A stretch of 64,000 nt of DNA from Acidobacteriota bacterium (GTDB lineage Bacteria > Acidobacteriota > Blastocatellia > Pyrinomonadales > Pyrinomonadaceae). Below the pieces are notes generated by a model. It was given only the letters and a program-made list of their open reading frames with translations. It was not told the DNA's origin and made no database searches. The stretch covers positions 434,001-498,000 of the forward strand of contig JADJOS010000004.1 in NCBI GenBank assembly GCA_016713675.1, written 5' to 3'. Positions 17,343-24,916 of this stretch are shown here, in pieces. Each line of letters opens with the position of its first letter. Position 1 is the stretch's first letter. A program made the translations under genes and the position numbers.

Positions 17343-17368
17343 GCTGCGTCCGCCGACGCGGCTTTTTT
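17343..17368 (+). terminator. Terminator after the tRNA-Phe 3' fragment
   Basis: Stem GCTGCGTC (17343-17350) / GACGCGGC (17355-17362), with one G-U pair and a CGCC loop, followed by six T. It is probably the original tRNA terminator left behind at the far att site. Confidence 0.75.
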
Positions 17369-17461
17369 ATTGTGTTGATGTCGCTCGCGGGCTTGCCAAA
17401 GAGGTAGAATCGCGCGATATTTCGGTAATAACAACTGTTTGGCCAACTAACAGGAGATACG

Positions 17462-18247
17462 ATGTCAAAATCACGTCAACTTATACTTGTACTCACAATA
17501 ATTTTGCTGAATTCGGCGGTCTTGTTCGCACAGAACGGTGAACGCGAGATATTTGTTGGTCTGAAGGCCGGTTTTTCGCTGCCAAATCTGGTCGGCGGCA
17601 GCGATCAGGAGATCACTCGCGATTACAAATCGCGGTTTGCCGCAAATTTCGGCGGTTTTGTCGATGTGCAGCTGCACAAGAACACATCGCTGCAGTTTGA
17701 GATCGATTATGCACCGCAGGGCGGCAAGCGTAACGGCATCCAGCCCGTGACGCAGCCGATCCCGGGACTTCCGGTTCTGCCGGCGGGCAATTATTACTTC
17801 GCAAATTTCAACAATACTGCGAAGCTCGACTACATTGAGTTCCCTGTTTTGCTGAAATACCGTGTCGCAAAGCAGAAGAAAGTCGGTTTTTACTTGAACG
17901 GCGGGCCGTATTTTGGATATCTGATGAAGGCGACGCAGGTGACGAGCGGGACGAGCTCGTTGTTTCTCGACAATCGCGGCACGGTCCCCGTCCTGATCGG
18001 CCCGAACACACCGTTTCCGTCGATACCTTTCAATGCTGAGACCGATGTGACCGATAGTTTGAACAGATTCAACTTCGGCGTCACGGGCGGCGGCGGCATC
18101 ACGTTCAAACAGAAAAAGAATTACTTCTTCGTCGACGGCCGCGTCGCATATGGTTTGACGACATTACAAAAAGACACCATCAACGACGGCAAAAGCCGCA
18201 CCGGAAACCTCGTGATCTCATTCGGATATGCATTTAGCGTGAAGTAG
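17462..18247 (+). CDS. Outer-membrane beta-barrel protein (PorT-like)
   Basis: 261 residues with a signal peptide (QLILVLTIILLNSAVLFAQ) and repeated amphipathic strands: FVGLKAGFSLPNLV, FAANFGGFVDVQLHKNTSLQFEIDYAPQGG, YIEFPVLLKYRV, VGFYLNGGPYFGYLM, FNFGVTGGGGITF, and a terminal strand LVISFGYAFSV. This is the pattern of the outer-membrane beta-barrel family PF13568 (PorT type). It would insert in the outer membrane; the substrate is unknown. AGGAG lies seven bases before the ATG. It is the first gene outside the tRNA-Phe-flanked block, and a palindrome follows the stop. Confidence 0.85.
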   Translation: MSKSRQLILVLTIILLNSAVLFAQNGEREIFVGLKAGFSLPNLVGGSDQEITRDYKSRFAANFGGFVDVQLHKNTSLQFEIDYAPQGGKRNGIQPVTQPIPGLPVLPAGNYYFANFNNTAKLDYIEFPVLLKYRVAKQKKVGFYLNGGPYFGYLMKATQVTSGTSSLFLDNRGTVPVLIGPNTPFPSIPFNAETDVTDSLNRFNFGVTGGGGITFKQKKNYFFVDGRVAYGLTTLQKDTINDGKSRTGNLVISFGYAFSVK

Positions 18248-18256
18248 TCTGCGTTC

Positions 18257-18313
18257 AGAGTTACGCCTTTAGGAGTGATGTTTTGGAAGAATCACGCCCA
18301 AAGGCGTAACTCT
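18257..18313. repeat. 57-bp palindrome between OMP gene and rarA
   Basis: Outer arms AGAGTTACGCCTTT (18257-18270) and AAAGGCGTAACTCT (18300-18313) are perfect 14-bp complements; AGTGAT/ATCACG inner parts extend the stem imperfectly around a TTTTGGAAGA loop. It could terminate the OMP transcript, but it lacks a long T tail, and its size suits a dispersed palindromic repeat. Confidence 0.7.
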
Positions 18314-18342
18314 TAGCGCTGGTCTATAATCAATGCAATACG

Positions 18343-19581
18343 ATGGAACCTCTCGCTAATCAGATCAGGCCGGTGAGCTTGGACGAATATGTCGGGCAGC
18401 AGCACCTTGTCGGGGCGGGCAAGCCGCTGCGGCTGGCGATCGAGCAAGGGCATGTGTTCTCGTTCGTGCTGTGGGGCACGCCGGGGACGGGCAAGACGAC
18501 GCTCGCTCGCATTTATGCCAACGCGATAAACGCTGAGTTTCACGAACTCTCGGCTGTGTCGGCCGGCAAAGATGATATACGGAAGATCGTCGCCGCCGAA
18601 GTGGGGGAGAAAGGGCGAAAGGGAGTTGGGGAGCTGTTTGACGGCGACGACGAGAGAACCACCCCGTCCGCCCAAAGCGGCGGCCGCCCCTCCTTGGTAA
18701 GGAGGGGAGCTGAAGATCAAAGACCGAAGGTACTCTTTTTAGACGAGATCCATCGGTTTAATAAGGCTCAGCAGGATTTTTTGCTGCCTTTTGTCGAGAG
18801 CGGGCGGCTCGTATTGATCGGTGCGACGACCGAGAATCCGAGCTTTGAGGTGATACCGGCGTTGCTGTCGCGGCTGCGTGTTTTTGTGCTTGAGGAGTTC
18901 TCCGACGCCGACATGGCCGCGATCATCGCCCGCACCGGTTTCGAACTCGACGACACTGCCAAACAGTGGCTCATCGAAATGGCTAACGGCGACGCCCGCC
19001 AGGCGATAACGATGATCGAGAACACTTCGCGGCTGTACGACACGATCACGCTCGAAACCCTCAAAGAAACGCTGCAGAGCAAGTTTCTCCGTTATGACAA
19101 AAAGGGCGAGGAACATTACAACGTCATCTCGGCATTCATCAAATCGATGCGGGCGAGCCGGGCGGACGCCGCGATGTACTACCTCGCACGCATGATCGAA
19201 TCGGGCGAGGACCCCAAGTTCATCGCTCGCCGCATGGTCATCTTCGCGTCTGAGGACATCGGCATCGCACAGCCCACCGCACTCGTCGTCGCAAATGCCG
19301 TATTTCAAGCAGTAACAACGATCGGTATGCCCGAATGTGCTCTGAATCTCGCCCACGGCGTCGCTTATCTCGCAAACGCCGCCAAAGACCGCAGTGCCAC
19401 GAACGCCATCGGTGCGGCTATTGAAGACGCCAAAAAACTCGGTAATCTGCCCGTGCCGATGAAGATCCGAAACGCCCCGACCAAGCTCATGAAAGATCTG
19501 GGCTACGGTAAGGACGAAGGCAACGATCCCGAGGACGACCTGATGCCGGACAAGCTTCGCGGACGAAAGTACTTTGACTGA
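18343..19581 (+). CDS. rarA: Replication-associated recombination protein A (RarA/MgsA), with palindromic insertion
   Basis: 412 residues of the AAA+ clamp-loader-like ATPase that acts at stalled replication forks. Walker A LWGTPGTGKTTLA, Walker B VLFLDEIHRFNKAQQDFLLP, sensor IGATTENPSFEVIPALLSRL, then the MgsA C-terminal tetramerisation region (LRYDKKGEEHYNVISAFIKSMR, EDPKFIARRM, ASEDIG, YLANAAKDRSATNAI). Between DIRKIVAA and VLFLDEIH about 47 residues separate the motifs instead of about 14. The extra part (EVGEKGRKGVGELF...TTPSAQSGGRPSLVRRGAE) is encoded by repeat-like DNA containing a palindrome, and keeps the frame. Confidence 0.93.
   Translation: MEPLANQIRPVSLDEYVGQQHLVGAGKPLRLAIEQGHVFSFVLWGTPGTGKTTLARIYANAINAEFHELSAVSAGKDDIRKIVAAEVGEKGRKGVGELFDGDDERTTPSAQSGGRPSLVRRGAEDQRPKVLFLDEIHRFNKAQQDFLLPFVESGRLVLIGATTENPSFEVIPALLSRLRVFVLEEFSDADMAAIIARTGFELDDTAKQWLIEMANGDARQAITMIENTSRLYDTITLETLKETLQSKFLRYDKKGEEHYNVISAFIKSMRASRADAAMYYLARMIESGEDPKFIARRMVIFASEDIGIAQPTALVVANAVFQAVTTIGMPECALNLAHGVAYLANAAKDRSATNAIGAAIEDAKKLGNLPVPMKIRNAPTKLMKDLGYGKDEGNDPEDDLMPDKLRGRKYFD
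18650..18712. repeat. Palindromic repeat element translated inside rarA
   Basis: The stretch contains CCCCTCCTTGGTAAGGAGGGG-type sequence: arms CCCCTCCTT and AAGGAGGGG around GGT (about 18687-18707), preceded by ACCACCCCGTCCGCC and a GCGGCGGCCGC core. It sits exactly where RarA has its unexpected insert and is read as RTTPSAQSGG...LVRRGAE. From general knowledge, similar CCCCTCCTT...AAGGAGGGG sequences occur as dispersed repeats in many genomes; whether this genome has others cannot be seen here. Confidence 0.65.
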
Positions 19582-19631
19582 TCGGCATTGATCTAAAATA
19601 GTTCTTTACATTCGCATCAAAGCAATATTAT

Positions 19632-19658
19632 ACTGACCGAAATACGATTCCGGTCAGT
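19632..19658. promoter_or_regulatory. Palindromic operator upstream of TetR gene
   Basis: Perfect 8-bp inverted repeat ACTGACCG (19632-19639) / CGGTCAGT (19651-19658), 11-nt spacer, ending nine bases before the regulator ATG. TetR-family proteins commonly autoregulate through such sites, and TGACCG/CGGTCA half-sites are frequent among them. Confidence 0.6.
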
Positions 19659-19667
19659 GTTCGATCT

Positions 19668-20270
19668 ATGAGAGACACATTTCCCGCAAAAACAACTCGC
19701 GAAGCCATCCTCGATGCCACCGACCGCCTATTGGCTCGGAACGGATACAAGAAAATGACGATAGACGAACTCGCCCGCGAGGTCGGCATCGGCAAAGGCA
19801 GTATTTATCTGCATTTCAAAAGCAAAGACGAGATCGCACTCGCCCATATTGACCGCATGGTCGAACATATCAAAGAGCGTTTGCACTTCGTCGCCGAGGG
19901 CGGCGGAGCACCGGACAAGCGGCTTCGCGAGATGCTGATCCTGCGGGTAATGATCAGGTTTGACAGCGTGCAGCACTATACTAAGAGCCTCAACGAAATA
20001 CTTGGCTCTCTCAGGGCTCAGCTGCTCGAACGCCGAAAACGTTACTTTAACGAAGAGGCCCGCATAATCGATGCCGTTGTTATCGAGGGCCAGAACGCGG
20101 GAATGTTTATCGCCGGCGATTCATTTGACCTTTCGCATACGTTGATCACAGGTTCAAACTCGCTATTGCCCTACAGCCTGAGCGCCATCGAACTTGGAGC
20201 TCGCGAGGAGGTCGTCGAGCGTGCGAATAAGCTCGCGAACCTTTTGATCGATGGCTTGCGGGTGCGTTAG
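19668..20270 (+). CDS. TetR/AcrR family transcriptional regulator
   Basis: 200 residues. N-terminal TetR helix-turn-helix: TREAILDATDRLLARNGYKKMTI, DELAREVGIGKGSIYLHFKSKDEI (residues about 10-57). The C-terminal ligand-binding half has no recognisable subfamily signature. The ATG at 19668 follows directly on a palindromic site, so it probably represses its own transcription. No efflux pump or enzyme lies beside it except a tiny membrane protein 36 bp downstream, so the regulated pathway is not evident. rarA ends 86 bp upstream. Confidence 0.9.
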   Translation: MRDTFPAKTTREAILDATDRLLARNGYKKMTIDELAREVGIGKGSIYLHFKSKDEIALAHIDRMVEHIKERLHFVAEGGGAPDKRLREMLILRVMIRFDSVQHYTKSLNEILGSLRAQLLERRKRYFNEEARIIDAVVIEGQNAGMFIAGDSFDLSHTLITGSNSLLPYSLSAIELGAREEVVERANKLANLLIDGLRVR

Positions 20271-20306
20271 GCCGTTCAGAGACGTGTTTAGTAGGAGATC
20301 ATTTAT

Positions 20307-20390
20307 ATGAAAACTATCGTATGGATAGCACGGATCATTGCCGTATTTATTTTGGCGCTGTTTCTGCTTAGAAACATCGCGTCTGTATAA
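20307..20390 (+). CDS. Small single-pass membrane protein (27 aa)
   Basis: ATG at 20307 with GGAG nine bases upstream; product MKTIVWIARIIAVFILALFL followed by LRNIASV. It is almost entirely one hydrophobic helix with a positively charged start (N-in) and an Arg after the helix. It lies 36 bp after the TetR gene on the same strand. Size and composition fit a regulatory membrane microprotein, but chance cannot be excluded. Confidence 0.4.
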   Translation: MKTIVWIARIIAVFILALFLLRNIASV

Positions 20391-20412
20391 GTACAAGCAG
20401 CAATCCCGGTCG

Positions 20413-20871
20413 TTATCGTTTCCAATAATTTTTGATCTTTAGGTCCAACATCGGGAATGCGCAGTATTCCACATTTCGGCCGGTCTCACGGAGCTTCTCG
20501 ACCATCTTAATTGCAGCGTCGGCATTTCTTGTGTGGACAATTATCGTCGCGGCACGCTGCATTTCCGGATTCTCATGCAGCCATAGCGCGACCGCATAAC
20601 CCGTTTGGTGAAAATCATCGTGATCGTTCGATTCGTAATGATGCGGCAACAGGTCGTGATCAAGAAAGATCGCATCATAACTGTCGCCCTTGAGTAATTC
20701 CTTTGCTTCCTCGACCGTTTCCGCTATCGCGAGATCATCCCCGTTGAAACGCTTTGTAAACCATCTGTGTCGGCGGTGATCATCATCAAGCAGCATTACG
20801 CTGATCGGTGCCCTTTCGGCACTCAGATCTGCAATGCCAAGTCTGATCAAAATACTTCGTAAGAGGCCCAT
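20413..20871 (-). CDS. Receiver-like protein, cyclic-phosphate-processing (cREC) type
   Basis: 152 residues with one CheY-like fold: MLLDDDHRRHRWF (acidic pocket), TVEEAKELL, and YDAIFLDHDL where receivers have the phospho-acceptor Asp, here within the DHD motif; then GYAVALWL, IIVHTRNADAAIKMVEKL and a short end. The LDDD...R..F and LDHDL signatures match the cREC group (cyclic-phosphate processing receiver, PF20274), named from comparative genomics rather than biochemistry. No output domain is attached. The neighbours (small membrane protein, DnaC-like ATPase) give no clear pathway. Confidence 0.7.
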   Translation of the reverse strand: MGLLRSILIRLGIADLSAERAPISVMLLDDDHRRHRWFTKRFNGDDLAIAETVEEAKELLKGDSYDAIFLDHDLLPHHYESNDHDDFHQTGYAVALWLHENPEMQRAATIIVHTRNADAAIKMVEKLRETGRNVEYCAFPMLDLKIKNYWKR

Positions 20872-21064
20872 ATTCTTGTATTAATCCTACAATATATAAT
20901 ACGCATAAGAGCGACTCCGGACGCAACTTGAATTCGATTTTGCGAATGTTATAATCCATCTGACCAGTTTGGTCAGCAAACCAAAATGCCTCAGCAAAAA
21001 GCAAAAGATCACAATCTAAAGGCCGTCCCGCCTCGCTGTTACGCCCGATGTCAGTGATCTTGCC

Positions 21065-21775
21065 TTGGACAGCAATGTTTGCCGGATCTGCGGCGGTACC
21101 GGAATGGAAGTGATCCCCGGGAAAGGCGCACGCAAATGCGAATGCCGAAATACGGTTAACGGCACGGACCCGCTAAAGGCTTCGCGTATTCCCGCCAAGT
21201 ATCAAAACGCAAGTTTCGAGAGTTTTCTTCTTCTCGACCCACACAAGGAACGGGCACTAAAAAAGGCTTTTGATTTTACAAAACAATACCCAAAAGTCAC
21301 GCAGGGATTGCTCCTAATGGGTCCGGTCGGCGTTGGCAAGACCCATCTTGCGATCTCGATCCTCAAAGAGTTGATTGAGACCAAGAACTGCCGTTGTTTG
21401 TTTTACGAGTTCAATGCTCTATTGAAGGAAATTCAAGGTTCCTACAATCCCGCTACGCAGGCTTCCGAGATGGAGATCTTGTCGCCGATAATGAACGTCG
21501 ACCTGCTCGTTCTAGACGAACTCGGTGCATCAAAGCCGACCGATTGGGTTCGCGACACGCTCGGACACATCATAAATTCCCGTTATAACAACAACAAATT
21601 CACTATCTTCACTACCAATTACCTCGACGAACGTCCAAACGACCGCGACGAAACGCTCGAAGACAGGATCGGCATCCGCACACGCTCACGCCTTTATGAA
21701 ATGTGCCAGACGGTCGTCATCAAAGGCGATGATTTCCGCCGCACTTTCAACCGCACGGCCGCCGCAAACCGTTAA
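21065..21775 (+). CDS. DnaC/IstB-like AAA+ ATPase with N-terminal zinc-finger-like Cys cluster
   Basis: 236 residues if translated from the TTG at 21065. N-terminal CRICGGTG...RKCEC is a zinc-ribbon-like cluster (residues 6-28). The ATPase part has Walker A LMGPVGVGKTHLAISI, Walker B LLVLDELGASK, a sensor FTIFTTNY and the arginine region RTRSRLYEMC. This is the DnaC/DnaI helicase-loader plan. No in-frame ATG precedes the Cys cluster; the frame is open upstream only to 21020, so the TTG start is the best available, and an upstream ATG at 20986 is out of frame. It probably loads the replicative helicase. There is no transposase beside it, so it is not an IS21-type IstB. Confidence 0.82.
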   Translation: MDSNVCRICGGTGMEVIPGKGARKCECRNTVNGTDPLKASRIPAKYQNASFESFLLLDPHKERALKKAFDFTKQYPKVTQGLLLMGPVGVGKTHLAISILKELIETKNCRCLFYEFNALLKEIQGSYNPATQASEMEILSPIMNVDLLVLDELGASKPTDWVRDTLGHIINSRYNNNKFTIFTTNYLDERPNDRDETLEDRIGIRTRSRLYEMCQTVVIKGDDFRRTFNRTAAANR

Positions 21776-21870
21776 CGCCGCTCATTTCTCAGCGGACCTA
21801 TCTCACCAGTCCTGCGTGCCGACGCTCGACACCCGAGCCCGATCGAACGCGCAAAAAGGCTTCCTTGAGC

Positions 21871-21893
21871 AAATAGTTTATGATACACTATTT
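21871..21893. promoter_or_regulatory. Operator-like inverted repeat
   Basis: AAATAGT (21871-21877) and ACTATTT (21887-21893) with a 9-nt spacer TTATGATAC. A dyad of this size is typical of a dimeric repressor site; no regulator is assigned. Confidence 0.35.
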
Positions 21894-22188
21894 CATGGAT
21901 GCAACGTTCGCTGTAAGACAATTTCGTACATTTTTTTGAAAACCGGCGAAAATAACCACGGCAAATACTGTAAATATTGAAAATACACGAATTATCTGTC
22001 CCGCCAGGCAGCGGGACAAGAGCGGGACAGCAAGGGACACGTTCTTTCGACCAAATGCAGTAACTATCTGTATAGCAATGATTTACCGAATTGAGAGCGG
22101 TTGCTCTGTCCCGGCTGTTTTTTGAAGGCTGGGTCCAACCGTGTTCTGATAGGAGGCCCAAAATGCCAGCAGCCGTTGTGAAAAACTA

Positions 22189-22218
22189 TTGTTTGTCAAC
22201 GAGAGTGTTTGTTATACT
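22189..22218 (+). promoter_or_regulatory. Probable promoter of the pseudokinase operon
   Basis: TTGTTT (22189-22194), 18-bp spacer, TATACT (22213-22218); the coding start is 37 bp downstream. Confidence 0.45.
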
Positions 22219-22254
22219 TGTTTTAACGTTTCGCTGGTCGCAATTGACAATGCT

Positions 22255-23793
22255 ATGCTTTCTACCAACACCATTCTCCGTCAGGGCCGTTACCGCATCA
22301 TCGACCGGTTCGCCTCGAACGCTCCATTCAATCTATATGATGCCTATGACAATCTGCTTGGCAACAAGGTCGTCATCCATGAAACTCTGATCGCTCACGG
22401 CAAGGTCGTCACGTCGGCGGAGAGAAATGCCGGGAACGCCGCGTTCGCAACCCGCATCCAGAATCTAAAGGATATCCGCCACGATGGAATTGTCCGCGTT
22501 CGCGACGGTTTTGCTGAGATCGACCGGCAATACCTTGTTACCGAGCCGGTCGAGGCCCGTCCATCGCGGCAAGAATTCCTCGATCAGCCGGTTGAGACGA
22601 TCTCTCGGCTCCTTCTGGCACTGGAACACACGAACACATTGTGCAGCGGCCGCCGGTTGACCGACCTCACACCTTTACATATCAGACGGACATCCGACGG
22701 CAATAATCGGCTGTTGTATTTTGGTCCCGCGGACCAAAGACGATCCCGAAGTACCGGCGATCGCGAAGACCTGCCGTACAAACCTCTCGAATCGTTCTGG
22801 AGCGGGCTTGATCACGCTTCGCAAAATGTGATCTCAAAGGGATACGACGACTTGTCGCTTGAAACGCTCGGGTCGGCTCCGGACATTCGATCGTCGATCT
22901 ACGGCCTCGGAGCTTCGATCTACTACATCCTGACCCGATCGGTACCGGTGGACGCATTGGAGCGATCGATCGAGATTATTGATGGAAAACAGGACCCGAT
23001 CGTCGCCCCGGCACAGGCCGATCCGTCGATCCCAAAGGAACTGTCGGACTTCTTGATCACCTGTCTTCAATTAAAGCGTGAGGATCGATTTCAAACCATC
23101 GCCGAAGCTCGAATCGCCTTGGTGGTGATCCCAAAGACCGCGCCAAAAACGTTCGATTCCCCGCTGAAGTCTCAACCTGGTGAACTCGACCTCCTCGAAG
23201 TTCCCTCAACAGTCGTCGACACGAAGTTCAAAACTTCGGTCAGCGATGAGGTTTTCACGTCGATCGCCGATACATCGAGGGATGAGGACTTTCTGATCAG
23301 TGAACCGGCAGAGATCATCATTCCGGAACGGATCACGAAGTATCACCAGCTGGCTTCGACGCTATTTTCTGAAACAGCCGCACCGTCAATTGGAAGCTCG
23401 AATCTGTTTCGAAACGTGTCATTTGCCGTTGCCGGGATCGCTCTCGTGGCAGGGATCGCGTGGGGCGTATTCACATTCGGCCCAAATGAAAGCAAGGCGG
23501 CCGAGGCTGAGATAGATACTTCACCCGCAACTGTAAGCGCTGAGCCCGTAGCCCCGGCACCGTCCGTGGAACCGACGGACGTTCCAACCGTTGAACTCCA
23601 GAAAATGGCATTCACACCGGACGTACCGGCAAATGAACCCGATATCGGCCCGAATTCCAGGATGAATGGAAAGGCCAGGCCCGTTGTCGCCGAAAACAAG
23701 CGGCCGAAACTCTCGGACCCCGCGGCTCCGCAAAAACCGACCGCAAAACCGAAAAAGAGCCTGACGGTCGATGACCTCATTAACGATAACTAA
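22255..23793 (+). CDS. Membrane-anchored protein pseudokinase
   Basis: About 512 residues from the ATG at 22255, which begins the conserved kinase start LRQGRYRIIDRF. Fold landmarks survive (SSIYGLGASIYYILTRSVPVD like DIYSLGA...LTG..P; the terminal REDRFQTIAEARIAL), but every catalytic motif is lost: the VAIK lysine position reads VVIHETL, HRDLKPxN reads TDLTPLHI, and DFG reads YFGPAD. A TM helix follows (VSFAVAGIALVAGIAWGVF), then a Pro/Ala/Glu-rich extracytoplasmic tail ending KKSLTVDDLINDN. It cannot be an active kinase by the usual mechanism and may act as a scaffold. A TPR-TonB protein gene follows 29 bp later. Confidence 0.85.
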   Translation: MLSTNTILRQGRYRIIDRFASNAPFNLYDAYDNLLGNKVVIHETLIAHGKVVTSAERNAGNAAFATRIQNLKDIRHDGIVRVRDGFAEIDRQYLVTEPVEARPSRQEFLDQPVETISRLLLALEHTNTLCSGRRLTDLTPLHIRRTSDGNNRLLYFGPADQRRSRSTGDREDLPYKPLESFWSGLDHASQNVISKGYDDLSLETLGSAPDIRSSIYGLGASIYYILTRSVPVDALERSIEIIDGKQDPIVAPAQADPSIPKELSDFLITCLQLKREDRFQTIAEARIALVVIPKTAPKTFDSPLKSQPGELDLLEVPSTVVDTKFKTSVSDEVFTSIADTSRDEDFLISEPAEIIIPERITKYHQLASTLFSETAAPSIGSSNLFRNVSFAVAGIALVAGIAWGVFTFGPNESKAAEAEIDTSPATVSAEPVAPAPSVEPTDVPTVELQKMAFTPDVPANEPDIGPNSRMNGKARPVVAENKRPKLSDPAAPQKPTAKPKKSLTVDDLINDN

Positions 23794-23822
23794 TATCGGA
23801 CACAATGTTTAGGAGTATTCAA

Positions 23823-24905
23823 ATGTCCCTGATCTTCACTCACCGCCGCAGTCGACTTACGCTGATTACGTTGACTTTCTTCATCCTTACGATCCTTTCG
23901 TCCGGTTCGTTGTTCGAAACCGTCGGACAGTCGAAGCAACTCAGCCTCGCTGACATCATAATTGCCCTTCGATCAAAAAAAGCTGAGGCCCCGGAAAAGA
24001 ACAAGATACTTTCGGAGGCGGTCAAGGCTCGCGGAATCACTTTCTCCCTCACGCCCGAGATCGAGAAAGAACTGAGCGGCACCGGTGCATACCCCGAACT
24101 GCTTTCCGCTATCAGGGAAAAGGCTCCCGTGATCAAGGAACCGGTCGAGAAAAAGCCGGATGCCGAACAGGTCGCCGCCGTCATGCCCAAACCATCACCG
24201 GCTCCACCGAATTTTGACTTTTATTGGGGGCGTGCAAGTTCGGCGATCAAAATGGGTGACATTGACGCAGCGTTACCTGATCTACATCGGGCGATCGAGC
24301 TTCGGCCGGGCGATGCACCATCCAGGCTAGCCCGCGGCAATGCCCTTCTCAAACAAGAGAAATACGAAGCTGCAATAATAGATCTTGATAGTTCGATAAA
24401 GATCGAACCGAATGCCCCGGCATACCTTGGACGTGCCATGGCAAATGAAAAGCTCGGTCGGGTAGATGCCGCGATCGCTGATTATCAAAACGCGGCAGAA
24501 CTCGATCCCCAAAACGAAGCAGCGAAGTCGTCGTTCAGCCGGCTCGTTGCGGAAAAGGAAAAGGCGTTGGTGAAACCTTCCGTCGAACCCGAAAAGACAA
24601 CGCCCGTCACACAACAGGATACCGGCCCGGTCCAGATCGGAGCATTGAATGTATTTGCTTCTCGTCTTGCAACTCCGGTGTATTCAGAGTCTGACCGCCG
24701 GCTTGGTTTTCAAGGGAAAGTGACCGTTCAAATATTGCTCGATGAGACCGGAAAGGTGATCTCGGCCGAAGCCAAGACCGGGCCGAAGAATCTTCGCGGC
24801 CTGGCCGAGGATGCTGTCAAACGATCGAGATTCAATCCGATTTTGGTCGAAGGCAGGCCGGTCAAGGCCGAGGGATCGATCACTTACAATTTTATCGCTA
24901 AGTAG
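23823..24905 (+). CDS. TPR protein with C-terminal TonB-like domain
   Basis: 360 residues from the ATG at 23823, preferred over 23805 because AGGAG lies seven bases before it. N-terminal membrane/signal segment (RLTLITLTFFILTILSSGSL), a region SLADIIIALRSKKAEAPEKN, a Pro-rich linker, three TPR units (about residues 130-240: YWGRASSAIKMGDIDAALPD, ARGNALLKQEKYEAAIIDLD, GRAMANEKLGRVDAAIADYQ), and a TonB C-terminal domain (GFQGKVTVQILLDETGKVI, AVKRSRFNPILVEGRPVKAE). It would act in the periplasm, perhaps linking outer-membrane complexes with the pseudokinase encoded just upstream; there are no ExbBD genes here. Confidence 0.85.
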   Translation: MSLIFTHRRSRLTLITLTFFILTILSSGSLFETVGQSKQLSLADIIIALRSKKAEAPEKNKILSEAVKARGITFSLTPEIEKELSGTGAYPELLSAIREKAPVIKEPVEKKPDAEQVAAVMPKPSPAPPNFDFYWGRASSAIKMGDIDAALPDLHRAIELRPGDAPSRLARGNALLKQEKYEAAIIDLDSSIKIEPNAPAYLGRAMANEKLGRVDAAIADYQNAAELDPQNEAAKSSFSRLVAEKEKALVKPSVEPEKTTPVTQQDTGPVQIGALNVFASRLATPVYSESDRRLGFQGKVTVQILLDETGKVISAEAKTGPKNLRGLAEDAVKRSRFNPILVEGRPVKAEGSITYNFIAK

Positions 24906-24916
24906 GTTGGGAGATT

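Larger units (their letters stand above)
21776..22254. other. Intergenic region between DnaC-like and pseudokinase genes
   Basis: 479 bp without a convincing gene. It holds a perfect inverted repeat (21871-21893, listed), a small hairpin GTCCCGC/GCGGGAC near 22002-22020, and a plausible promoter for the downstream gene at 22189-22218. Confidence 0.5.

Noticed and set aside
17228..17446. Minus-strand 72-codon frame with GVEPPTRGF
   Set aside because: This peptide is the usual false translation of tRNA-fragment DNA; the frame spans the duplicated tRNA 3' end and its terminator.
18313..18720. Minus-strand 135-codon frame within rarA
   Set aside because: It contains the antisense of the palindromic repeat (SPPYQGG type), a well-known source of false frames; rarA on the other strand is certain.
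21065..21775. IS21-type IstB transposition helper
   Set aside because: The ATPase is DnaC-like with an N-terminal Cys cluster, and there is no transposase or inverted-repeat end beside it.
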